64,000 nucleotides of DNA from CAWEDP01 sp963807925 (lineage in GTDB: Bacteria; Acidobacteriota; Vicinamibacteria; Vicinamibacterales; CAVVIG01): positions 682,001 through 746,000 of the forward strand of contig CAWEDP010000002.1 in the NCBI GenBank assembly GCA_963807925.1, read 5' to 3'. Made by a program: the position numbers and the translations under genes. Below, piece by piece: positions 24,687-33,089 of the stretch. The notes below the pieces were generated by a model. It did not search any database and was not told the DNA's origin. It saw only the letters and a program-made list of their open reading frames with translations. How positions within the stretch are numbered: position 1 is the stretch's first letter; every line of letters starts with the position of its first letter.

Positions 24687-24782
24687 CGATTCCTGCCGCT
24701 CCAACCGAACTCAGCGGATACCCATCACCGGCGGCAAGACCGAGAGCGCAGGGACCCGAAGGTCCTGGTACAACAGCAACAT
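24687..24782 (-). promoter_or_regulatory. Structured leader of cysDNH with a short frame
   Basis: On the minus strand, CAGGACC-TTCG-GGTCCCTG forms a stem capped by a UUCG tetraloop (about 24745-24767), and CCGCTGAGTTCGGTTGGAGCGG can form a second hairpin just before the terminator. The same stretch holds a 23-codon frame (ATG at 24782, ends 24711) rich in Leu and Val. It matches no SAM-I/S-box consensus that I can see. Whether it is a peptide attenuator or a metabolite-binding RNA is open. Confidence 0.45.
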
Positions 24783-24844
24783 GCGCACGGCCGGCCGACC
24801 TCGTACATAGATGTTCCGTCATCATACCCTGTATGATCGCCGGC

Positions 24845-26071
24845 ATGCAAACCCGCAAACGGCTGACCGAGGTGGTCGAAGCCGACGGGCACCTGATCGA
24901 TTCCCAGCTCCTCAACGAGATCTTCGATACGGTCATCAAGTGGGACGCCAAGTTCGAGGTCCAGAAGTTCCGGATCGGCCGGACCAACGAGGAGCCCTCC
25001 TTCATCTCGATGCGGATTACCGCCCCCGACGAGGCGGCCCTCAACCACGTGCTGGAGGGGCTGGTCGCGCTCGGCTGCCGGATTGCGAGCACGCACGACG
25101 CCACGCTCGTGCGCGCCGACAAGGACGGCTGCGTCCCGAACGACTTCTATTCCACGACGAACCACCGCACTTTCGTGCGTCACGCCGGGCAGTGGCTCGA
25201 GGTGGACGAGCAGCGGATGGACGCGGTCATCGTCGTCGAGGACGGCCGCGCCGTGTGCCGCAAGCTGCGCGCCGTGAGAACCGGCGACGCGGTGGTGTGC
25301 GGGGTCGAAGGCATCCGGGTGGCGCCGGAGTTCCGCGAGCGCGATCGGTACGGCTTCGCGTTCATGACCAACGAGATCTCGTCGGAGCGCCGCGTCGAGA
25401 CCGGCGTGGCGCGCATTGCCGCCATGATGGAGGACGCCAAGCGCACGGGCGGCCGCATCGCCGTCGTCGCGGGACCGGTGGTCGTGCACACGGGCGGGGT
25501 GCGGTACTTCTCGGAGCTCATACGCGCGGGGTTCGTCGATGTCCTGCTGGCGGGCAACGCGCTCGCCGTCCACGACGTGGAGAGCGCGTTGTACGGCACC
25601 TCGCTCGGCGTGGACAACGAGACGGGGAAGGTCATCGAAGGGGGCCACCGCCACCACATGCGCGCCATCAACACCATCTGCCGCGTCGGCGGACTGCGGC
25701 AGGCGGTCGAGCAGGGGGTGCTCACCTCGGGCGTGATGTACGAGTGCATCCGCCACAACGTCGATTTCGTCCTGGCCGGCAGCATTCGCGACGACGGTCC
25801 GCTGCCCGAGACGCTGATGGATCTCGTGCAGGCGCAGGACGCCTACGCGGCCGCCCTCGCCGGCGTCAGGCTGGTGCTCGTCCTCTCGACGATGCTCCAC
25901 GGGATCGGCGTCGGCAACATGCTGCCGTCATGGGTGCGGATGGTCTGCGTGGACATCAACCCGGCCGTGGTGACGAAGCTCGCCGACCGCGGCTCGAGCC
26001 AGACCATCGGCGTCGTCACCGACGTCGGATTGTTCCTGCACCAGTTGTCCCGGCAGCTCACAGGCGACTGA
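24845..26071 (+). CDS. TIGR00300-family (LOR/SDH-type) protein, ornithine cyclodeaminase-like
   Basis: About 408 residues. The first 100 residues (VEADGHLIDSQLLNEIFDTVI, FISMRITAPDEAALNHVLEGL) and the Rossmann-like second half (GRIAVVAGPVVVHTGG, AGNALAVHDVESALYGTSLG, AGSIRDDGPLPE) are those of the TIGR00300 family. That family includes the C-terminal domain of cyanobacterial AgrE/ArgZ and the archaeal enzyme shown to turn ornithine into proline and ammonia. The start at 24845 (MQTRKRLTEV) fits homologues better than ATG 24833. It is divergent from cysDNH. With the arginase at 40 kb it could form an arginine-ornithine-proline route. Confidence 0.8.
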   Translation: MQTRKRLTEVVEADGHLIDSQLLNEIFDTVIKWDAKFEVQKFRIGRTNEEPSFISMRITAPDEAALNHVLEGLVALGCRIASTHDATLVRADKDGCVPNDFYSTTNHRTFVRHAGQWLEVDEQRMDAVIVVEDGRAVCRKLRAVRTGDAVVCGVEGIRVAPEFRERDRYGFAFMTNEISSERRVETGVARIAAMMEDAKRTGGRIAVVAGPVVVHTGGVRYFSELIRAGFVDVLLAGNALAVHDVESALYGTSLGVDNETGKVIEGGHRHHMRAINTICRVGGLRQAVEQGVLTSGVMYECIRHNVDFVLAGSIRDDGPLPETLMDLVQAQDAYAAALAGVRLVLVLSTMLHGIGVGNMLPSWVRMVCVDINPAVVTKLADRGSSQTIGVVTDVGLFLHQLSRQLTGD

Positions 26072-26076
26072 CGGTC

Positions 26077-26574
26077 ATGCGCCTCCTGCTCGTCGCGGCG
26101 CTCGCCGTCTCGCTCGGCCAGGGCCGCAAGCCGCCGCAGCCGCTCGATACCCTGAGGCGCCTCGGCGAGCCGATCGTCCGGGCCGTCGTCGAGAAGGACA
26201 TCGCCACGCTGCTGGCCTACGACTGGCCCGATCCGGGATCCGGCGACGAGAGCGCCCTGGTGGCCCCCCGCAGCCCGCTCCACTGCTACGTGTTCGACAG
26301 CCGCTGCAACCGGCTGGGGAAGCCGTCCGTGTTCGAGATGTTCTCGAGCTGGCGCAAGCTCAGGATCCAGGCCAACTCCGCCGGCTCCAATTTCGCGGTG
26401 CTCTACTTCTACGACGCCACGGTCGTCTCGGCCCGCGGGCTGCGGTCGCAGAAGACGCTGTGCCGCGAAGGCGGGCGCCATATCGTGTCGTGGGTGTTCA
26501 AGTACGAGTCGTCACGGTGGGTGGCCGCCAACGAGCCGTTCGACTTCGACGCGGACACGCTGTGCCGCCGGTGA
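26077..26574 (+). CDS. Hypothetical secreted protein
   Basis: 165 residues from ATG 26077, 5 bases after the upstream stop. MRLLLVAALAVSLGQG is a short signal peptide. Four Cys (LHCYVFDSRC, KTLC, DTLC) suggest disulfides. The sequence ends with a WVFKYESSRWVAANEPF segment reminiscent of small beta-fold proteins, but no family is recognised. Probably co-transcribed with the preceding enzyme. Confidence 0.65.
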   Translation: MRLLLVAALAVSLGQGRKPPQPLDTLRRLGEPIVRAVVEKDIATLLAYDWPDPGSGDESALVAPRSPLHCYVFDSRCNRLGKPSVFEMFSSWRKLRIQANSAGSNFAVLYFYDATVVSARGLRSQKTLCREGGRHIVSWVFKYESSRWVAANEPFDFDADTLCRR

Positions 26575-26622
26575 GCGGGCGGCGTCCTGTCCGGGAGACC
26601 GGGCAGGACGAGTGGATGGGAC

Positions 26623-27279
26623 TCAGACTCGCAGGATCTTCTTTCGGACCGCATACAGCACCATTTCAGCGGTGTTGTGCAGATCCAGCTTCTGCATCAG
26701 GTTCAATCGGTGCGTTTCGACGGTGGACACGCTGAGCCCCAGCAGGGCGGCCACCTCCTTGTTCGTTCGTCCCTCCGCCAGAAGCTGCAGGACCTGCCTC
26801 TCGCGATCGGTCAGGAGGTCGTACGAGTCCTGAATCTCCCGCCGCTGGAGTCGAAGGAGGTAGTCGTCGAACAGCATGTCCGCGATGGCCGGGCTGAAGA
26901 AGGTGCTGCCCGAGGCGACCGTCCGCACGGCGCGCACCAGATCGGGCTCGGCGGAATCCTTCAGCAGGTAACCGCGGACGCCGGCGGCGACCGCACGGAC
27001 CAGATATTCCTCGTCCGAGTACATGCTGAGGACGATGATCGCGGTCTGCCTGGACTTCCGCACGATCTGGGCCGCGGCGTCGAGCCCGTTCAGCCCCGGC
27101 ATGGCGATGTCCATGACGACGACGTCCGGCGCGAGCTCGTGGGTCAGCCGCACCGCCTCCGGTCCGTCACCCGCCTCGCCGACCACGACAATGTCGGGAT
27201 CCTGCGCGAGGGCGGACCGGACCCCCTTTCGGAGGAGCCCGTGATCGTCGGCCAGCAGCACGCGAACGACCTTGCCCAT
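26623..27279 (-). CDS. NarL/FixJ-type response regulator
   Basis: 218-219 residues (ATG 27279, or 27282). Receiver domain with acidic pocket LLADDHGLLRKG, phosphoacceptor Asp in VVVMDIAMPG, Thr/Ser in IIVLSMYSDE and the Lys in YLLKDS; then a LuxR-type HTH (LTDREREVLQLLAEGRTNKEVAALLGLS, here LTDRERQV). Its start overlaps the kinase stop, so the pair forms one two-component system. Confidence 0.93.
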   Translation of the reverse strand: MGKVVRVLLADDHGLLRKGVRSALAQDPDIVVVGEAGDGPEAVRLTHELAPDVVVMDIAMPGLNGLDAAAQIVRKSRQTAIIVLSMYSDEEYLVRAVAAGVRGYLLKDSAEPDLVRAVRTVASGSTFFSPAIADMLFDDYLLRLQRREIQDSYDLLTDRERQVLQLLAEGRTNKEVAALLGLSVSTVETHRLNLMQKLDLHNTAEMVLYAVRKKILRV

Positions 27280-28682
27280 CACGGCCGGGGGATGGTCACC
27301 GAGATCGTGGTGCCCTGCCCGCGCCCCGACCGGATCTGTACGGCGCCGTTCATCTCGCGCACGCGCTCCTCGATCCCGATCAGACCGAGACCCGAGTGAA
27401 CGGCCGTCGCGGGCTCGAAACCGGCGCCGTCATCGGCGACGGTGAGCCTGGTTTCGCCGGTCCGGTCGACGAGGGTGATGGCCACCCGACGGGCGCGCGC
27501 GTGCTTCGCGCAGTTGGTCAGTGCCTCCTGCACGATGCGGTACACCGACGTTCGCTCGCGATCGCCGAGCCGATCGAAGGCGCCTTCGACGTCCACTGAC
27601 ACAGGCGTCCCCGTCCGCTTGGAGAACTCGCGCGCCTGCTTCTGCAGCGCGGCGCCCAGGCCGAGGTCGTCGAGCACCGAGGGCCGCAGACCGGCGGCGA
27701 TGTCGCGGATCATCCGGAGACTCTCTTCCGCGAGCTCCTTCACCTCGGTCAGCGAGACGCTGAACTCGGCCGCCGTGCCGGTTCGCAGCCGATCGAGCGA
27801 GCCGAGCTCCATCCGCATGGCGGTCAGCTTCTGTCCGACCTCGTCGTGCAGTTCGCGTGAGATGGTGCGGCGCTCCTCCTCCTGGACCTGGCGGAGCCGG
27901 ACCGACAGGCTGCGCATCTCCTCGCTGGTCCGTTCGGCGCGCTGCTGCTCCTCGTGCGCGCGGCGTTCGAGCCATCGCATCCGGAGAATGCCCCACAGGG
28001 TGACCGAGACACCCGCGATCAGGGCGAACAGGACCGACTGCTCGAGATCGCGCCGGAAACGGCTTTCGCTCTCGTTGGTGCGGCGCTGCTGGTCCGCATA
28101 GACCGACGAGTACAGCTCCGCGACACGATCGGCCGCTGCCAGGATCGTCGCCCGGCGCGGGCGCTGCTCCTCGCGCAGGAAGTACGCGCCGCGCGCCGCG
28201 CGCTCGGCCGGCGTCCAGTCGATCATCCTGACGACGAGCGCCGTGTAGGCGTCGACCTCGTGTTCGAGCTGCCGCAGCTCGGGCACTTCGTCGCCCGGCA
28301 GGACCCCTCGAAGCCGCCGCATGTTCCCCTGGAGCTCGTCGCGGGTGTCGGAGAGGCGGGATCCGTACGTCCGCCCGGCGTCGGGCGAGTTGTCCAGGAG
28401 GAATTCGCGGACGGTGATGCTGATCGTGAAGACGTTCTGCGTCAGCCCGGCGAACACCGTCTGCGCGTTCTGGAACCGTTCCTGGCTCTTTCGGATCTCC
28501 TTATAGATCTCCTCGCTCCGCCTGAGCGCCGTGATGGCCGGAACCAGCATCAGCCCGAGCAGTACCGCGAGCGCGATCGTGAATACGCCCCACAATCCGT
28601 AAGATCGCCCTTTTTGGGGAGCGTTCTCAGGTGTTGTCTGGATGAGAAAGACGGGCGCGAGGTCCGATACTGCCGCTTTCAT
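27279..28682 (-). CDS. HisKA_3-type sensor histidine kinase
   Basis: 467 residues. Membrane helices at about 30-50 and 213-232 enclose a helical periplasmic sensor domain of about 160 residues. After a short coiled coil come the HisKA_3 dimerisation/phosphotransfer helix (ISRELHDEVGQKLTAM; phospho-His in ELHDE) and a HATPase domain (VQEALTNCAKHARA, DDGAGF, GLGLIGIEERV). Signal unknown. Divergent from the RND operon that starts 45 bases away, so it may regulate that operon. Confidence 0.93.
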   Translation of the reverse strand: MKAAVSDLAPVFLIQTTPENAPQKGRSYGLWGVFTIALAVLLGLMLVPAITALRRSEEIYKEIRKSQERFQNAQTVFAGLTQNVFTISITVREFLLDNSPDAGRTYGSRLSDTRDELQGNMRRLRGVLPGDEVPELRQLEHEVDAYTALVVRMIDWTPAERAARGAYFLREEQRPRRATILAAADRVAELYSSVYADQQRRTNESESRFRRDLEQSVLFALIAGVSVTLWGILRMRWLERRAHEEQQRAERTSEEMRSLSVRLRQVQEEERRTISRELHDEVGQKLTAMRMELGSLDRLRTGTAAEFSVSLTEVKELAEESLRMIRDIAAGLRPSVLDDLGLGAALQKQAREFSKRTGTPVSVDVEGAFDRLGDRERTSVYRIVQEALTNCAKHARARRVAITLVDRTGETRLTVADDGAGFEPATAVHSGLGLIGIEERVREMNGAVQIRSGRGQGTTISVTIPRP

Positions 28683-28726
28683 CGTCTCGGTTGGTTATAT
28701 CGCAATCATTCTCGGGGGAGAAGCCG

Positions 28727-29950
28727 ATGGTGTGGCGCATCGCGGTTCGTACGGTACCAGCTGTCGTGGCAACGGCTCTGGCCGCGTCCTCCTGCAGTCG
28801 GGTGGGGACGCCGGCGCGTGCGCAGGAGGCGTCCGCCCGCGCCGTCGCGGTGGCGCCGGTGAAGCGCGGGGATCTGCAGCGCACGTTGGAGCTCGCCGCC
28901 GAGTTCAGGCCCTACCAGGAAATCGACGTTCATGCCAAGGTCGCCGGCTACCTGAAAGCCATCTACGTCGACGTCGGCGATCATGTCAGCAAGGGTCAGT
29001 TGATTGCCGAGCTCGAGGCGCCGGAGATGACCGAGGAGCTGGCGCAGGCCGGAGCCGCCGTCAAGCGCGCGCAGCTCGACGTCGAACGCTCGCGATCCGA
29101 GCTCCGGCGAAGCGAAGCGCAGGCGTCGATCCGCCACGTGTCGTTCGACCGGCTGTCGTCGGTCCTCAAGACACGCCCGAACCTCATCGCGCAGCAGGAG
29201 ATCGACGCGGCGAAGGCGCAGATGCAGGAGGCGGACGCGGAGATTGCGGCCGCGCAGGCGGCGGTCCAGGTGGCCGGGGAGCAGGTGCAGATGGTCACGG
29301 CGGCCAAGGAACGGGCCGACACGCTGCTGACGTATCTGCGCATCAGCGCTCCCTTCGCCGGAACGATCACGAAGCGGCTCGCCGATCCGGGCGCGATGAT
29401 TCAGGCCGGCACCGCGTCGAGCGTGCAGGCGATGCCGGTGGTCCAGCTCTCGCAGCTCGATCACATGCGCCTCGTGCTCCCCGTTCCCGAGTCGGTCGTC
29501 CCGGGCATCCGCGTGTCCGCGCCGGTCGAAGTGCGCGTGGAGTCGCTGAAACGCGTCATTCAGGGCCGCGTGGCCCGCTTCAGCGACACGCTCGACGCGG
29601 CGACCCGGACGATGGACACCGAGGTCGATCTGGCGAACCCCGATTCGGCCCTCAAGCCCGGGATGTTCGGCTACGCGACGCTGGTGCTCGATCGGCGCGA
29701 GCGCGTGCTGTCCATCCCGGTGCAGGGACTCGCGTCGCGATCCGCCCCGGTGAAGCTGCTCGTGGTGGACGCCGGCCGGCGCCTCGAGGAGCGGGAGGTG
29801 CTGACGGGCCTGGAAACCGCCGATCGCATCGAGGTGGTGTCCGGGCTGACGGACGGCGAACTGGTGGTGGTGGGCGCCCGATCGAATCTGCGGCCCGGCA
29901 TGCTGGTCGATCCGAAGGTGCAGTCGAGCACCGCCGAAGGCGCCCGGTAA
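28727..29950 (+). CDS. RND efflux periplasmic adaptor (MFP)
   Basis: About 407 residues from ATG 28727, behind a GGGGGAG box (28714-28720). The N-terminus is a signal peptide that may end in a lipobox (AASSC). Barrel-sandwich halves (EIDVHAKVAGYLKAIYVDVGDHVSKGQLI and ISAPFAGTITKRLADPGAMI) flank a long alpha-hairpin; a beta-barrel (VLPVPESVVPGIRVSAPVEVRVE) and a membrane-proximal domain follow. It bridges the inner-membrane pump and the TolC-like channel. Confidence 0.93.
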   Translation: MVWRIAVRTVPAVVATALAASSCSRVGTPARAQEASARAVAVAPVKRGDLQRTLELAAEFRPYQEIDVHAKVAGYLKAIYVDVGDHVSKGQLIAELEAPEMTEELAQAGAAVKRAQLDVERSRSELRRSEAQASIRHVSFDRLSSVLKTRPNLIAQQEIDAAKAQMQEADAEIAAAQAAVQVAGEQVQMVTAAKERADTLLTYLRISAPFAGTITKRLADPGAMIQAGTASSVQAMPVVQLSQLDHMRLVLPVPESVVPGIRVSAPVEVRVESLKRVIQGRVARFSDTLDAATRTMDTEVDLANPDSALKPGMFGYATLVLDRRERVLSIPVQGLASRSAPVKLLVVDAGRRLEEREVLTGLETADRIEVVSGLTDGELVVVGARSNLRPGMLVDPKVQSSTAEGAR

Positions 29951-32900
29951 TGTCCGGCTTCTCCATCCGCAAGCCGTACCTGGTCCTGGTCATCTGTCTG
30001 ATGGTGGTCGTCGTCGGGACCACCTCGGTGCTGCGGATGCCGGTGGATCTGTTCCCCGACATCGACATTCCGGTGGTGGTCGTGGCGACCTTCTTCTCGG
30101 GGATGCCGCCGGAGCAGATCGAAGCGGACATCACGGGGCGGTTCGAGCGCTTCTTCACGCTCGCCAGCAGCATCGAGCACATCGAGTCGCGGTCGCTGCC
30201 GGGCGTGAGCCTGATCAAGATCTACTTTCAGCCTGGGACCAACGCCGATTCGGCGGTCACCAACATCTCGAATCTCGCGATGGCCAACCTGCGGCGGCTG
30301 CCGCCGGGCACGCTGCCGCCGGTCGTTCTCAAGTTCGACGCCTCCTCGCTGCCGGTCTGTCTGATCACGCTGAAGGGCGAGGGGCTCAACGAGACCGAGC
30401 TGCGGGACCTCGCGCAGTATGCGGTGCGGAACCAGGTGGCGAACGTTCCAGGGGCGTCGGTTCCGCAGCCCTTCGGCGGCAAGTACCGGCAGATCATGAT
30501 CTACGTCGACCCGCTGAAGCTGGAAGCGCACCAGCTGAGCCCGATGGACGTGGTGCGGGCGGTGAACGACTCGAACCTGATTCTTCCGGCCGGCGACGTC
30601 CGGATCGGCCCGCTCGACTACAGCATCTACACGAACAGTCAGGTGAACGACATCGAAGGGCTGAACCAGATTCCTCTGAAGACCCTCGGGTTCAGCTCGG
30701 TGAGGGTGGCGGATGTCGGCTCGGCGCAGGATGCGCAGCAGATTCAGACGAGCATCGTGCGCGTGGACGGGCAGAAGTCGGTGTACCTGCCGGTCCTCAA
30801 GCAGGGCGGCAACACGAACACCATCGCGGTCGTGGAGGGCGTGAAAACCGCCGTCTCGCAGCTGCTGGACGTGCCGGCGCAGCTCGTCACGCGCGTCGTG
30901 TTCGACCAGTCGCAGTTCGTCAAGGGGGCCATCCGCACGCTGCTCGTCGCGATCGCCTTCGGGCTGGCGCTGACCGCGGCGATCGTGCTGCTGTTTCTCT
31001 CGAGCCCGCGGGCGACGCTCGCCGTCCTGCTGTCGGTGCCGGTCTCGGCGCTGGCCGCATTCCTTGCGATTGCGACCGGCGGCGGTTCCATCAACACGAT
31101 GGTGCTCGCCGGGATCGCGCTCGCCTTCACGCGCTTCCTGTTCAACTCGCTGGTCGTGCTCGAGAACATCTTCCGGCACCTCGACGCCGGCGAGCCGCCG
31201 GAAGTGGCGGCCGAACGGGGCGGCCGCGAGGTCGCCATGCCGGTGCTGGCCGCCACCCTGACCACGATCATCGTGTTCTTTCCGGTCACCTTTCTCTTCG
31301 GCGTGAGCCGGTTCCTGTTCGGCGCGCTCGCCGTGGCGGTGGTGCTCGCGCTGCTCGCGTCGTATGTGGCCGCGCTGACCGTCATCCCGCTGTTCTGCGC
31401 GCGGTTCGTCAAGGGGCGGGCGGCGGCCGACGGCCCCGCCGGCGGCCCGGGGCGCATCGGCCGGCGCGCCGACGCGGCGTTCCGCCGGCTGTCCGTGTCG
31501 TACGAAGCGGCGGTCGCGCGGACGCTGGCAAGGCCCGGCCGTGTGCTCGCGGCGCTCGCGATCCTGTTCGTCGCGGTCCTCCCGATCTACACGCGGCTGC
31601 GGGTCGCCTTCTTTCCGCGGACCGACGCCGGCCAGTTCATCATCAACGTCAAGGCGCAGTCGGGCACCCGTCTGGAGGTCACCGAACAACAGGTGCGCGG
31701 GGTCGAAGCGATGGTCCGGGAGGTGGTCGCGCCGGCAGACCTGGACGTGATCCTCTCGAACATCGGGGTCACGCCGGGATTCTCGTCCATCTACACGAGC
31801 AACTCCGCCCAGCACACTGCCTTCATCCAGGTCAACCTGCGTGACGGCCACAAGGTCGGCACCTACGAGTACATGGCCCGCCTCCGCGACCGGCTGCGCG
31901 CCGACGCGCCGCAGTTGACCGCCTACTTCCAGTCGGGCGGCCTGGCGGACGCGGTGCTGAACCTGGGGCTGCCCGCCCCGATCGACGTGCAGGTGAGCGG
32001 GTCGGATCTCGCGGCGGGCTACCGCACCGCCCTCGACATCGCAGACCGGGCGCGCGACATCGACGGCATCAGCGATGTCTACATCCCCCAGGACCTGGAT
32101 TATCCGGCGCTCAAAGTCGAGATCGACCGGACCAGTTCCGGAAAGCTGGGACTGAACCAGCGCGAGATCGTCCAGAACGTGATCACCGCCCTCACGTCGA
32201 ATCAGATGGTGGCGCCCAGCTACTGGGTGGATCCGCGCACCGGCAACGACTATCTGCTCACCGTGCAGTACCCGGAGGATCAGATTCGAACGCTCGACGA
32301 CCTGGCGGCGATTCCGCTGCGCGCGTCGGACCGCCGGCGCGCGACCCGGCTCGACATGGTCAGCCGGACGACGCGCATCCAGTCGCCCACCGAGGTCGAT
32401 CACTACCAGCTTCGCCGGCTCGTGGACGTGTACGTCGCGCCGTCCGGCGAAGACCTGGGCCGCGTGGCGAACGCGATCGATTCGGTCATCCGTGCCACGA
32501 AGCTGCCCGACGACGTCCGGGTGGATCTGCGCGGGATGGTGCAGGGCATGCGCCAGTCCTTCAGCAGCTTCGCGTTCGGGCTGCTGCTCGCGGTCCTCCT
32601 CCTCTACCTGATCCTGGTCGCGCAGTTCCGGTCGTTCGTGGACCCCTTTCTCATCCTGTCGGCGCTGCCGATGGGCATCGCGGGCGCCCTGGTCACGCTG
32701 TATCTCACCGGGACCAGCCTGAACGTCATGTCGTTGATGGGCACGGTGATGATGGTCGGCGTCGTCGTCTCCAACAGCATCCTCATCGTGCACGCAGCCA
32801 ACGGGCGGCGGGACGGTGGCGCCGGCGCGCGCGACGCCGTGCTCGGGGCCGCCACCGGACGGTTCCGCGTCATCGTCATGACGTCGCTGGCCACCGTGGT

Positions 32901-33087
32901 GGGACTCCTGCCGCTGGCCGTGAAGCTCGGGACCGGAGGCGAGGCGTACGTGCCGATGGCGCGGGCGATCATCGGCGGCATGGCGGCCTCGGTGACGACC
33001 AGCGTGTTCGCCGTGCCGGCGCTCTGGTATCTCGTCAACGCAGGCCGGACCGCCGCGGCCGGCGGCGCCAGGGCCGGGGACGCGTAG
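29950..33087 (+). CDS. RND efflux permease, subunit 1 (TM4 Asp lost)
   Basis: 1045 residues, normal AcrB-family length, with two large periplasmic loops and twelve helices. It is very similar to the next gene, nearly identical over residues 30-230 (SRSLPGVSLIKIYFQPGT, GGKYRQIM). In TM4 it reads FTRFLFNSLVVLEN: the position that is Asp398 in subunit 2 is Phe398, and Asn399 follows. The Asp pair there normally carries protons in RND pumps. TM10 has VVSNSILIVHAAN. The ATG overlaps the adaptor stop (TAATG). It may not couple protons alone but work with subunit 2. Confidence 0.93.
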   Translation: MSGFSIRKPYLVLVICLMVVVVGTTSVLRMPVDLFPDIDIPVVVVATFFSGMPPEQIEADITGRFERFFTLASSIEHIESRSLPGVSLIKIYFQPGTNADSAVTNISNLAMANLRRLPPGTLPPVVLKFDASSLPVCLITLKGEGLNETELRDLAQYAVRNQVANVPGASVPQPFGGKYRQIMIYVDPLKLEAHQLSPMDVVRAVNDSNLILPAGDVRIGPLDYSIYTNSQVNDIEGLNQIPLKTLGFSSVRVADVGSAQDAQQIQTSIVRVDGQKSVYLPVLKQGGNTNTIAVVEGVKTAVSQLLDVPAQLVTRVVFDQSQFVKGAIRTLLVAIAFGLALTAAIVLLFLSSPRATLAVLLSVPVSALAAFLAIATGGGSINTMVLAGIALAFTRFLFNSLVVLENIFRHLDAGEPPEVAAERGGREVAMPVLAATLTTIIVFFPVTFLFGVSRFLFGALAVAVVLALLASYVAALTVIPLFCARFVKGRAAADGPAGGPGRIGRRADAAFRRLSVSYEAAVARTLARPGRVLAALAILFVAVLPIYTRLRVAFFPRTDAGQFIINVKAQSGTRLEVTEQQVRGVEAMVREVVAPADLDVILSNIGVTPGFSSIYTSNSAQHTAFIQVNLRDGHKVGTYEYMARLRDRLRADAPQLTAYFQSGGLADAVLNLGLPAPIDVQVSGSDLAAGYRTALDIADRARDIDGISDVYIPQDLDYPALKVEIDRTSSGKLGLNQREIVQNVITALTSNQMVAPSYWVDPRTGNDYLLTVQYPEDQIRTLDDLAAIPLRASDRRRATRLDMVSRTTRIQSPTEVDHYQLRRLVDVYVAPSGEDLGRVANAIDSVIRATKLPDDVRVDLRGMVQGMRQSFSSFAFGLLLAVLLLYLILVAQFRSFVDPFLILSALPMGIAGALVTLYLTGTSLNVMSLMGTVMMVGVVVSNSILIVHAANGRRDGGAGARDAVLGAATGRFRVIVMTSLATVVGLLPLAVKLGTGGEAYVPMARAIIGGMAASVTTSVFAVPALWYLVNAGRTAAAGGARAGDA

Positions 33088-33089
33088 GC

